Shown: positions 1 to 6,888, numbered from the stretch's first letter. The stretch is 7,501 nt of DNA from an uncultured Actinoplanes sp. (GCF_934643405.1 NZ_CAKUCL010000316.1:1-7501), one strand, 5' to 3'. The notes: generated by a model from the letters alone, not told the origin. A program made the numbers and translations.

Positions 1-1
1 G

Positions 2-91
2 CCCGGCACCGCGCCCGGCACCCCGCCGGTGACCGGCGGCGTCCCGGTCACCGCCCCCGCCGGCCCATCCCCGCAGCCCGCACCCGGCTGA
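2..91 (+). CDS. C-terminal end of an unidentified Pro/Gly/Thr-rich protein (partial, runs off the left edge)
   Basis: Frame 2 is open from the window edge to a TGA at 89-91 and encodes 29 residues made almost only of Pro, Gly, Ala, Thr and Val, with the motif PGTAPGTP near the start. Such tails occur at the ends of secreted or membrane-anchored actinobacterial proteins and of low-complexity linkers, but the tail alone does not identify the family. The DNA carries a direct repeat of GCCCGGCACC (1-10 and 13-22) that underlies the PGT repeat. The stop is followed 11 bp later by a hairpin that could end this transcript, which supports a real gene end. The main doubt is that GC-rich DNA often stays open in several frames by chance over 90 bases. 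Confidence 0.4.
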   Translation, partial: PGTAPGTPPVTGGVPVTAPAGPSPQPAPG

Positions 92-102
92 CGAGGCGGA
101 CC

Positions 103-129
103 CGCCCGTGCGAGCGGGCCCCACGGGCG
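103..129. terminator. Bidirectional hairpin between convergent genes
   Basis: CGCCCGTG (103-110) and CACGGGCG (122-129) are perfect reverse complements, giving an 8-bp GC-rich stem with an 11-nt loop. The hairpin lies in the 46-bp gap between the plus-strand stop at 89-91 and the minus-strand TAG at 138-140, so it is placed to end both transcripts. It has no T-run, but actinobacterial terminators often lack one. A competing 5-bp stem using GCCCG/CGGGC inside the same stretch is also possible. Confidence 0.5.
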
Positions 130-137
130 TGACGCCG

Positions 138-842
138 CTACCCGGCCTCACCCAGCTCGGCCAGCCGCGCCTCGATCTCCGCCAGCTCGGCCCGCAGACG
201 CTGCGCCTGCTGCTCCGCCTCGGCCCGCTCGGCGGCCAGGATGTGCTCCACCGCCTCCTGCACACCGGGCACATCCACCAGCGACACCATCCGCAACGCC
301 TCGGCCGGCTTGATCACATACGGCTTCGCGAGGGCCTTCGACCCCTGAGCCGCCGCGACCGTCCACTCCCCGTCCCCGTACGCCAAAGTCACCGTGAGCC
401 CCGCCGGAGCCTTCGCCCGCGCGGCCTTCGCCGGCGCCTTGCGTGGCGCGGGCGCCGCCGCCTCGCCGTCCTTGCGTTCCACCACCGGCTTCTCCACCTT
501 CTCCACCCTTGCCGCCGGCACCGGCACCGGCTTGTCGATCACGAACTCCGGCTCGGGCGCCGCGGGCGGCGCCGGAACCGGGGGAGCGGCCTTCTTCGCC
601 GCCGCACCCTTGGGCGCCACCTGAAGATCAACGGGGGAGAACGGCAACTCGTCGCGGCCGAACCGCACCACCAGCCACTCGTCCGATTCCGCCGGATCGG
701 TCAGCTCGACCACCTGCCCGATCTGACCCGCGATCTGCCCCGCCGACTCGGTGAACTGCACCCGAGGCTTACGGCCGGCCGCCACCCCGTCCCGGATCAC
801 CTGCAACTCGTCGGTGCTCAACCCCCGCACACCGGTCACCAT
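138..842 (-). CDS. DUF6319-like conserved actinobacterial protein with Ala/Pro/Lys linker and C-terminal coiled coil
   Basis: 234 aa, function unknown. Three parts are visible. Residues 1-75 form a conserved-looking block with the motifs VQFTESAGQIAGQIGQVVEL (29-47 region) and VVRFGRDELPFSP (58-70). Residues 76-147 are a low-complexity Pro/Ala/Lys/Glu linker that turns histone-like and basic at its end (KAPAKAARAKAP, 135-146). Residues 148-204 form a small domain with GDGEW (156-160) and KPYVIKPAEAL (173-183), followed by an Ala/Glu/Arg heptad-like helix (about 203-230) that should form a coiled coil. I match the N-terminal block to DUF6319 from memory, so the family name is moderately certain. 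There is no signal peptide or membrane segment, so it is probably cytoplasmic. The ATG at 842 is chosen because GGGAGGGG (857-850) sits 7 nt upstream; the frame extends 11 codons further to 875 without a comparable site. It ends in TAG at 138-140. Confidence 0.85.
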   Translation of the reverse strand: MVTGVRGLSTDELQVIRDGVAAGRKPRVQFTESAGQIAGQIGQVVELTDPAESDEWLVVRFGRDELPFSPVDLQVAPKGAAAKKAAPPVPAPPAAPEPEFVIDKPVPVPAARVEKVEKPVVERKDGEAAAPAPRKAPAKAARAKAPAGLTVTLAYGDGEWTVAAAQGSKALAKPYVIKPAEALRMVSLVDVPGVQEAVEHILAAERAEAEQQAQRLRAELAEIEARLAELGEAG

Positions 843-849
843 CGCCAAA

Positions 850-857
850 CCCCTCCC
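850..857 (-). promoter_or_regulatory. Ribosome binding site that fixes the start of the 138-842 gene
   Basis: On the minus strand the sequence reads GGGAGGGG, seven nucleotides before the ATG at 842-840. It is a near-ideal purine-rich Shine-Dalgarno site and favours this ATG over the upstream in-frame start at 875. The codon right after the ATG is GTG, which could also initiate, but its spacing would be longer. Confidence 0.7.
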
Positions 858-914
858 ACCAACCGCTTCGAACAACTGTGCGAGACGTTTCTATCAGGCC
901 CCACCGACAAAACC

Positions 915-1631
915 TCACCGAGCCGTCACGCAATACTCCCGGCCCACCGGATCCCGCAACGTCGTCCAGTCGTCCGGCACCCGCCGCACCACCGAAGCAC
1001 CCAGCCCCACATGCCGCGCCACCTCGGCGTCCACGTCGCTGCACGCGAAGTCCACATGCATCCGCGCCGGCCCCGACCCCAGCCGCTGGAACAGCAACCG
1101 CAACGGCATCCCGCGCGGCCGGCGCAGATAATCGAACTCCGGCAGCTTCGTCGCCCGCCGCTGCCAGCCGGTCAGGTCCTCCCAGAAACCCACCTCGTCG
1201 TCGTAGGCGTCCCCGGCAACATCCACACACACCTGATCCACCCGGCTCGACCAGCCACCCGGCCACCGCACCGCCGCCGGCACCCGCGCCTGCGCCTGCG
1301 CGTGCCAGCCCACCAGACAGAACAACAGCCCGGCGGGGGACCGGGCCACGATCAACCCGTCCTGCGAGTGCACGGTCCGCGCGCCGAGCGCGACAGAAAC
1401 CCCCGCGGCGGCCGGCACATCGGCCACATGCAGGTCCAGGTGCGTACGGGGCGGGGGAGAACCCACCACCTGAACGCGCACGTACGCATCACCGTCATCC
1501 GGCAGCAACGTGGCGAACTCACCCTCCGGCCCGCGGCGCGCCGACAGCGCCGACCCCGTCACCGCGGCCCAGAACGACTCCGCCGCCCGCGACGGCGAAT
1601 CGAGAAAAACGGTCATCCACCGGACGTCCAC
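915..1631 (-). CDS. Two-repeat VOC (glyoxalase/bleomycin-resistance-like) family protein
   Basis: 238 aa, about the usual size for tandem VOC proteins. Repeat 1 spans about 3-108 and starts VRWMTVFLDSP (3-13), a typical opening of actinobacterial glyoxalase-like proteins, followed by SFWAAVTG (19-26), THLDLHVAD (63-71) and LLFCLV (102-107). Repeat 2 spans about 128-238 with VDQVCVDV (131-138), VGFWEDLTGW (147-156), MHVDFACSD (191-199) and the end motif DPVGREYCVT (227-236). In repeat 2 the His of MHVDF (H192) and the Glu of GREYC (E232) fit metal-ligand positions of the fold; repeat 1 has Leu where that Glu should be. Substrate unknown: detoxification, dioxygenase-like or ligand-binding roles are all possible. 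GTG 1631 is chosen because it restores the VRW start and has GGTAGGG 8 nt upstream (1646-1640); ATG 1616 lacks a well-placed site. The next minus-strand gene starts 72 bp downstream, so co-transcription is possible. Confidence 0.85.
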   Translation of the reverse strand: MDVRWMTVFLDSPSRAAESFWAAVTGSALSARRGPEGEFATLLPDDGDAYVRVQVVGSPPPRTHLDLHVADVPAAAGVSVALGARTVHSQDGLIVARSPAGLLFCLVGWHAQAQARVPAAVRWPGGWSSRVDQVCVDVAGDAYDDEVGFWEDLTGWQRRATKLPEFDYLRRPRGMPLRLLFQRLGSGPARMHVDFACSDVDAEVARHVGLGASVVRRVPDDWTTLRDPVGREYCVTAR

Positions 1632-1731
1632 CCGCAGGACCCTACCGGCAGATCGCCGCGCCGAAGATTCGCCCGGCCGCCGTCGCGAACGTACGGCCCC
1701 GACTCCTCCAACGCGCTCACCAGGCACTTGC

Positions 1732-1745
1732 GCGGTATAGACCGC
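1732..1745. promoter_or_regulatory. Inverted repeat with a TATAG-like centre in the divergent intergenic region
   Basis: GCGGT (1732-1736) and ACCGC (1741-1745) pair around the loop ATAG. The sequence TATAGA (1736-1741) resembles a -10 hexamer and is one of few AT-rich spots between the VOC start (1631) and the kinase start (1794). No convincing -35 hexamer lies 16-18 bp upstream on the plus strand. It may be a promoter element, an operator shared by both genes, or chance. Confidence 0.25.
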
Positions 1746-1772
1746 TCGGCGTAAGAAGATCGTGAGGTGCGT

Positions 1773-1783
1773 CCTACGGTAGG
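1773..1783. promoter_or_regulatory. Small palindrome CCTACGGTAGG just before the kinase start
   Basis: CCTAC and GTAGG are inverted around a single G. The inner TACGGT (1775-1780) fits the loose actinobacterial -10 pattern TAnnnT. If it is a -10, transcription would begin only a few bases before ATG 1794, giving a near-leaderless message and ruling out the upstream GTG at 1767. It could instead be a half-site for a regulator. Position and symmetry are seen; function is inference. Confidence 0.2.
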
Positions 1784-1793
1784 CGAGGCGTCG

Positions 1794-4700
1794 ATGGACC
1801 AGACAGAGGTGTTCCCCAGCCGGGATCCGCCCGTATCCGCCGAAGTCCTGCACGCCAGCGAACGCACCCGCATCACCCGGCTGTTCCTGCCCGGACGCAC
1901 CGTCATCCGCAAGGAGCCACTGGGCCCGGACGCGCAGCGCCGGCTGCGCCAGGAACTGGCGATGCTGGACAGGCTGCGCGGGATACCCGGAGTCGCGCAA
2001 CTGGTCGACGAGCCGCGCTACCCCGGATCGCTCTCGCTGGCCGACGTCGCCGGCACCGAGCTCGCAGCCACCGCCACACCGCTGGACGTCGACACCCTGA
2101 TCCGCCTCGCGACGGCACTGGCGCAGGCAACGGCGGGAATGCACAGCCGGCTCGTGATGCACCGCGACATCACCCCGGCGAACATCGTGATCGACCGGGA
2201 CGGCAACCCGTGGCTCATCGACTTCGCCCTCGCGACCACCTTCGCCCAGATCCGCCCCACCTTCACCCACCACAGCGACATCGTCGGCACGCTGACGTAC
2301 CTGGCGCCGGAGCAGACCGGACGGACCGGCCGGCCGGTGGATCAACGAGCCGACCTGTACGCGCTCGGCGCGACACTCTACGAACTGGCCACCGGCGCGC
2401 CGCCGTTCGGCTCCAGCGACCCGCTGCGGCTGACCCACGACCATCTCGCGCGGATCCCGGTGCCGCCGGCCGAGCTGAACCCGGCCCTGCCCGCCACACT
2501 GTCCGAGATCATCCTGCACCTGCTGGAGAAGGAACCGGACAACCGTTACCAAACGGCGGAAGGCGTCGTCCACGACCTGCAGCAGCTGCGCGACGCCGGG
2601 ACACGCCCGGCCACCGGTCCCGGCCGCATCGGGCAACACGACATCCCGCTGCGCCTGCTGCCGCCGTCCCGGCTCGTCGGCCGGGACGCGGACGTGGCCA
2701 CCCTGCAGGTCGCGTTCGACGACGCGCTCGCCGGCCGCTGCCGGGCGGTGCTGGTCAGCGGCACACCCGGAGTGGGCAAGACCGCGCTGGCCGACGAACT
2801 GCGCCCGATCGTGACCCGCACAGGCGGCTGGTTCGTGGCCGGCAAGTTCGACCAGTACCGGCGAGACCTGGAGGCCAGCGGCGTCTACAAGGCGTTCCGC
2901 ACACTCGGCCGTCTGCTGCTGGCCGAACCCGACGACGAACTGGCCGAGGTCCGCCACCGGATCCGGACGGCGCTCGGCCCCAACGCGAGCCTGATGGCCG
3001 CGGTGATCCCGGAGTACGCCACCCTGCTGGCCGTGCCGCCCGACCCGGGCGATCCGCTGACCGCCCAGGAACGCGGACAACGCAACGGCGTCCAGATCCT
3101 GCGCTCGGTCATCTCACCGCAACGACCGGTCGTGCTGTTCCTCGACGACGTGCAATGGGCCGGGCGGACCCCCCTCGGCTTCCTCGACCTGCTCCTCGAC
3201 GAGGAACCGATCGAGGGCCTGCTCCTGGTGATCTCCCACCGCGAACACGGCAGCACCAGCGCCGACCCGCCCGCCGCGTCGCTGTCCCGCTGGCGGCACC
3301 GCACCGGAGTACGGCAGCTGCGGTTGGACAACCTGCCGCCGCCGAGCCAGATCACCATGGTCGCCGAGATGCTCCACGCCGACCCGGCCGCGGCGACGGA
3401 CCTCGCCCGCATGATCGAACCGCACACCTCGGGAAACCCGTACGAGACCGTCGAACTGCTCAACGCGCTGCGCCGCGACGGCGTGCTCACCGCCACGGTC
3501 ACCGGATGGCGGTGGGACCCCGACGCCGTACGAGAGCACCTGAACCGCCTGGAATCCGGCCGGCTGCTGACCACCCCCGTAGCCGCCCTGCCGGCACGAT
3601 CCCGGCACCTGGTCGAGGCGATGGCGTGCCTCGGCGGGCGCGCCACGCTCAACGCGCTGCACACCGCGATCGGCGCACCGCCCGACGTCATGCCACAACT
3701 GCTCGGACCGGCGTTCGACGAGGACGTCCTGGTGGTCGAGCCCGGAACCGACGAAGCCGTACGTTTCCGCCACGACCGCATCCACGAGGCCATCCTGCCC
3801 ACCCTGAGCGCCCGCCGCCGCCACCGGCTGCAACTGGCCATGGCACGGCGGCTGGCCCGCGTACCCGAATTCGCCGCGGTCGCCGCCGAACAGTACCTGC
3901 CCGTGGTCGACGCGATCGACGACCCCGCCGAACGCCGGCGAGTAGTGGCACTGCTGCGCGACGCCGCCGGCCACGCCGGAGCCGTCGGCGACCACACACT
4001 GGTCAGCGCGTTGCTCGGCGCCGCACTGACACTGGCCGACCGGGCCGACACCGCCACCCTCGTCGACCTGTACACCGGCCGCCAGACCGCGCTGTACACC
4101 CTGGGCCGCCTCGACGAGGCGGACGAGGACTATCGCGCCATCGAACGCCTGCACCCGACCTGCGTGCAACGCGCGGCCGCGACCGCGGTGCAGATCCGCA
4201 GCCTGACCAACCGCACCCGATTCACCGACGCCGTCGACCTGGGCGTCGGGCTGCTGCGCGAACTCGGCATCGCCGTCCCCACGGAACGCTCCGCCGCCGA
4301 GATCGAGCAGCAGATCCGCCACCTGTACCGATGGCTGGACGACACCGCTGACGAGGACGAACGGGCACGCCCGGAGCTGACCGACCCGGCACTGCTCGCA
4401 GCCACCCAGCTGATCGTCGCCCTCGTGCCGGCGCTCTACTTCATCCCCGACATCCCCCTCTACCAGTGGCTGACCCTCGAAGGCCCGCGAATCTGGCTCG
4501 AGCACGGACCGAACAAGACCCTCGCCGGACTCATCGGCGTCGCCGCCAACGCCGCCACAGTCCACCGCGGCGAGAACTACGCCGTCGGATACCACGCGCT
4601 GCGGCGGATCATCGCCCTGGGCGACGCCCACGGCTACGAACCGGAAACCTCCCTGGTCCGCTCGTTGTTCGCCAGCTCCAACTGCTGCTGGTTCGAACCG

Positions 4701-6743
4701 ATCGAGAACGCCGTCCGGCACGCCCAGCAGGCCCGGCAAGGACTGATCGCCGGAGGCGACCTCGCCTGGGCCGGATACGCCTACCAGCCGTCCGTGACCG
4801 GCCTGCTGGAATGCGCCCCGACACTGGAGGTCTACCTCGCCGAGGTCGACTCCGGCCTGGCATTCCTGCGCCGCACCGGCAACGAGCAGTCCCGCCAGTG
4901 GCTCGACAGCCACCGATGGCTCGCCGACACACTGCGCGGCAAAGGCGGCGAAGCCCTCGCCGCCGGTGACCCGATCCCCGCCGACCGGCACGCCGGCAAC
5001 CCGGCGGCGGTGCTCTACGAGCACATCGCCCACGCCATCGCCTGCGCCGTGTTCCAGGACCAGGCCGGTCTGAGCCGGCACGCCGCCGCGGCGATACCCC
5101 TGCTGCCGGCCGCCCTGGGGCTCTATCCCACCGCGATCGCCCACCTCATGCACGCCCTGGCCCTCGCCGAACAGGCCCGCCGCGGCGACGACACGCAACG
5201 CAACGAACTGCTGCCCGCGATCGACGAGGTGACCCGGTGGCTGGCCGTGCACGCCACTAACGCGCCGGACAACTTCGCGCACCTGCTGCGGTTCGTCGAA
5301 GCCGAGCGCGCCTGGGCGGCCGGCGACTTCCGCGCAGCCCTGCTCGCCTTCGACGCGGCGCTGCGGGAGGTCACCGGCCGCAACCGGCCCTGGCATCGGG
5401 CGCTGATCACCGAACGCGCCGCCCACTTCCACCTGGCCCACGGCGCCGACCACGCCGGCCACAGCCTGCTCGAGCAGGCCCGGGAGGCGTACGCCGCCTG
5501 GGGCGCCACCGCCAAGGTGGCCCAGCTCGACTGGGCCCACCCCACGCAACGCCCCCAAAACGGCACCACAACCGGGCCGGGGGAGCGAGCCGGCGACACC
5601 GTGCGTCAACGCTCGACGGTCACCACCGGCACCCTCGACCTGCTCGGCATCCTCTCCGCATCACAGGCACTGAGCTCCGAGACCAGCATCGAGCGCCTGC
5701 ACGCGCGCGTCGTCGAGGTGCTCAGCGCGATAACCGGCGCCACCGCCGTCCACCTTCTGCTGTGGAGCGACGACCACCAGACATGGCTGCCGACCCCCGG
5801 CCGCGACACCACCGCGAACCACGACGTGCCGCAGTCGGTACTGCGATACGTCCAACGCGTCCGCGAACCCCTGGTCGTCGACGACGCCACCCGCGACGAC
5901 CGGTTCGCCCGCAGCCCGTACCTGGCCGGAGCCACCTGCTGCTCCCTGCTGGCCCTGCCCGTCCTCAGCCGCGGCAACCTGCGAGCGGTGCTGCTGCTGG
6001 AGAACCGCCTCATCCGCGGCGCCTTCACCACCGAACGGCTCGACGCCGTCAAGCTCATCGCCGCCCAGCTGACCGTCTCCCTCGACAACGCCCAGCTGTA
6101 CGACGAACTGACCACCTCACGCGCCCGCATCGTCGCCGCCGCCGACCAGACACGCCGGCGCATCGAACGCGACCTGCACGACGGCGCCCAGCAGCGGCTG
6201 ATCGCCCTCGCGATGCAGGCCCGCATGGCGCAGACCCTGGTGCCACCCGGGCACAGCCAACTGGCCGCGCAGCTCGACGCCCTGGCCACGGAGGCCAACC
6301 GGGCGAACGACGAGTTACGCGAACTCGCCCACGGCATCCACCCGGCCGCCCTGGCCACCGGCGGCCTGCAGCCGGCGTTACGGGCACTGGCCCGCCGCTC
6401 GGCCGTCCCGGCGGTCGTCAAGGCCCGCGTCGAGGGACGACTGCCCGAACAGATCGAACTCGCCGCGTACTTCGCCGTCGCCGAGGCACTGAACAACACG
6501 GCCAAACACGCCCACGCCACCACCGTCACCGTCGTGGCGACCGTCGAGGACGCGGTCCTGCACGTCCAGGTGAGCGACGACGGTCACGGCGGCGCCGACA
6601 TCGGCGGGGGATGGGGACTGGTCGGGCTCAAGGACCGGGTCGAATCGCTGGGCGGCCGGTTCGGCGTGCAGACCGCGCCGGGCGCCGGCACCACCGTGCA
6701 CGTCGAGCTGCCGCTGAGCCGGCCTGCCGTCGTCCACGGTTGA
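1794..6743 (+). CDS. Trifunctional Ser/Thr protein kinase / ATP-binding (STAND-AAA) protein / GAF sensor histidine kinase
   Basis: 1649 aa, a typical length for this fused family; predicted soluble, with no membrane segment seen. Domains in order: (1) protein-kinase-like, about 20-270, with candidate ATP lysine K40, helix-C glutamate E54, catalytic loop HRDITPAN (123-130), Mg-binding DFA (143-145) and GTLTYLAPEQTGR ending the activation segment (APE 171-173). (2) STAND/AAA ATPase, about 292-600, with LVGRD, Walker A GTPGVGKT (323-330), the family motif GKFDQYRRD and Walker B VLFLDD (D451, D452). (3) A helical, TPR-like region, about 600-1250. (4) GAF, about 1280-1435. (5) A helical linker and HisKA_3 dimerisation domain with phosphoacceptor H1462 in LHDGAQQR. 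(6) HATPase, about 1545-1645, with N-box E1564/N1568, DDGHGG (1595-1600) and GWGLVGL (1606-1612). It should autophosphorylate on His and pass phosphate to a NarL/LuxR-type regulator, but none is encoded nearby. ATG 1794 is chosen for GAGG at 1785-1788; GTG 1767, behind a weak AAGAAG site, would add 9 residues. Confidence 0.93.
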   Translation: MDQTEVFPSRDPPVSAEVLHASERTRITRLFLPGRTVIRKEPLGPDAQRRLRQELAMLDRLRGIPGVAQLVDEPRYPGSLSLADVAGTELAATATPLDVDTLIRLATALAQATAGMHSRLVMHRDITPANIVIDRDGNPWLIDFALATTFAQIRPTFTHHSDIVGTLTYLAPEQTGRTGRPVDQRADLYALGATLYELATGAPPFGSSDPLRLTHDHLARIPVPPAELNPALPATLSEIILHLLEKEPDNRYQTAEGVVHDLQQLRDAGTRPATGPGRIGQHDIPLRLLPPSRLVGRDADVATLQVAFDDALAGRCRAVLVSGTPGVGKTALADELRPIVTRTGGWFVAGKFDQYRRDLEASGVYKAFRTLGRLLLAEPDDELAEVRHRIRTALGPNASLMAAVIPEYATLLAVPPDPGDPLTAQERGQRNGVQILRSVISPQRPVVLFLDDVQWAGRTPLGFLDLLLDEEPIEGLLLVISHREHGSTSADPPAASLSRWRHRTGVRQLRLDNLPPPSQITMVAEMLHADPAAATDLARMIEPHTSGNPYETVELLNALRRDGVLTATVTGWRWDPDAVREHLNRLESGRLLTTPVAALPARSRHLVEAMACLGGRATLNALHTAIGAPPDVMPQLLGPAFDEDVLVVEPGTDEAVRFRHDRIHEAILPTLSARRRHRLQLAMARRLARVPEFAAVAAEQYLPVVDAIDDPAERRRVVALLRDAAGHAGAVGDHTLVSALLGAALTLADRADTATLVDLYTGRQTALYTLGRLDEADEDYRAIERLHPTCVQRAAATAVQIRSLTNRTRFTDAVDLGVGLLRELGIAVPTERSAAEIEQQIRHLYRWLDDTADEDERARPELTDPALLAATQLIVALVPALYFIPDIPLYQWLTLEGPRIWLEHGPNKTLAGLIGVAANAATVHRGENYAVGYHALRRIIALGDAHGYEPETSLVRSLFASSNCCWFEPIENAVRHAQQARQGLIAGGDLAWAGYAYQPSVTGLLECAPTLEVYLAEVDSGLAFLRRTGNEQSRQWLDSHRWLADTLRGKGGEALAAGDPIPADRHAGNPAAVLYEHIAHAIACAVFQDQAGLSRHAAAAIPLLPAALGLYPTAIAHLMHALALAEQARRGDDTQRNELLPAIDEVTRWLAVHATNAPDNFAHLLRFVEAERAWAAGDFRAALLAFDAALREVTGRNRPWHRALITERAAHFHLAHGADHAGHSLLEQAREAYAAWGATAKVAQLDWAHPTQRPQNGTTTGPGERAGDTVRQRSTVTTGTLDLLGILSASQALSSETSIERLHARVVEVLSAITGATAVHLLLWSDDHQTWLPTPGRDTTANHDVPQSVLRYVQRVREPLVVDDATRDDRFARSPYLAGATCCSLLALPVLSRGNLRAVLLLENRLIRGAFTTERLDAVKLIAAQLTVSLDNAQLYDELTTSRARIVAAADQTRRRIERDLHDGAQQRLIALAMQARMAQTLVPPGHSQLAAQLDALATEANRANDELRELAHGIHPAALATGGLQPALRALARRSAVPAVVKARVEGRLPEQIELAAYFAVAEALNNTAKHAHATTVTVVATVEDAVLHVQVSDDGHGGADIGGGWGLVGLKDRVESLGGRFGVQTAPGAGTTVHVELPLSRPAVVHG

Positions 6744-6804
6744 CCGCGTCTCCAGAATTCCCCGAGGCGCGAGGCAGCAACATCGACGTCCATGCCGCGA
6801 GATC

Positions 6805-6826
6805 ATCGACCAAATGCCAGGTCGAT
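6805..6826. terminator. Hairpin downstream of the trifunctional kinase gene
   Basis: ATCGACC (6805-6811) and GGTCGAT (6820-6826) form a perfect 7-bp stem around an 8-nt loop, 61 bp after the kinase stop and followed by the AT-rich AATTGACATTATG. The place between two convergent genes suits a terminator. The stem is less GC-rich than expected in this genome and there is no T-run, so an operator or part of a larger structured region is also possible. Confidence 0.35.
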
Positions 6827-6828
6827 AA

Positions 6829-6843
6829 TTGACATTATGTCAA
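6829..6843. promoter_or_regulatory. Perfect 15-bp palindrome TTGACATTATGTCAA, operator-like
   Basis: Seven-base arms TTGACAT and ATGTCAA mirror each other around one T. Symmetry of this length and its AT-richness stand out sharply in such GC-rich DNA. It looks like a dimeric regulator site, and each strand also begins with a consensus -35 hexamer, TTGACA. At the expected 17-bp distance I see no good -10 on either strand. It sits between convergent gene ends, so there is no obvious gene for it to control. It could alternatively fold as a 6-bp stem with a 3-nt loop and act with the neighbouring hairpin as part of a terminator. Confidence 0.45.
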
Positions 6844-6888
6844 GTTAGGCGTGGTCGGGAGCTGAGATGCCGGCGCCACCCGTCCCCT

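Noticed and set aside
1614..1616. ATG 1616 as start of the VOC gene
   Set aside because: It would remove the VDVRW start seen in related VOC proteins and has only GGTGG directly against the ATG; GTG 1631 has GGTAGGG at 8-nt spacing.
108..1754. 548-codon plus-strand open frame opposite the DUF6319-like and VOC genes
   Set aside because: Arg/His/Pro-rich antisense translation without motifs; the minus-strand genes have family motifs and ribosome sites.
1632..3080. Long minus-strand open frame extending upstream of the VOC gene to 3080
   Set aside because: Only the part from 1631 down to 915 carries VOC motifs. The rest is the reverse complement of the kinase gene, open because of high GC; its translation is Arg/Gly/Gln-rich without domains.
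2210..4351. 713-codon plus-strand open frame overlapping the kinase gene
   Set aside because: Shifted frame of the same DNA, almost only Arg, Pro, Ala, Gly and His, with no domain motif.
3114..5609. 831-codon minus-strand open frame
   Set aside because: It lies opposite the ATPase and helical region of the trifunctional kinase, which has clear domain motifs. The translation is low-complexity Gly/Val/Gln/Arg with no recognisable family, typical antisense shadow in GC-rich DNA.
6829..6857. Plus-strand promoter with TTGACA at 6829-6834
   Set aside because: At a 17-bp spacing the -10 position reads TGGTCG, which is not a -10, and no plus-strand gene follows; the stretch is listed as an operator-like palindrome instead.
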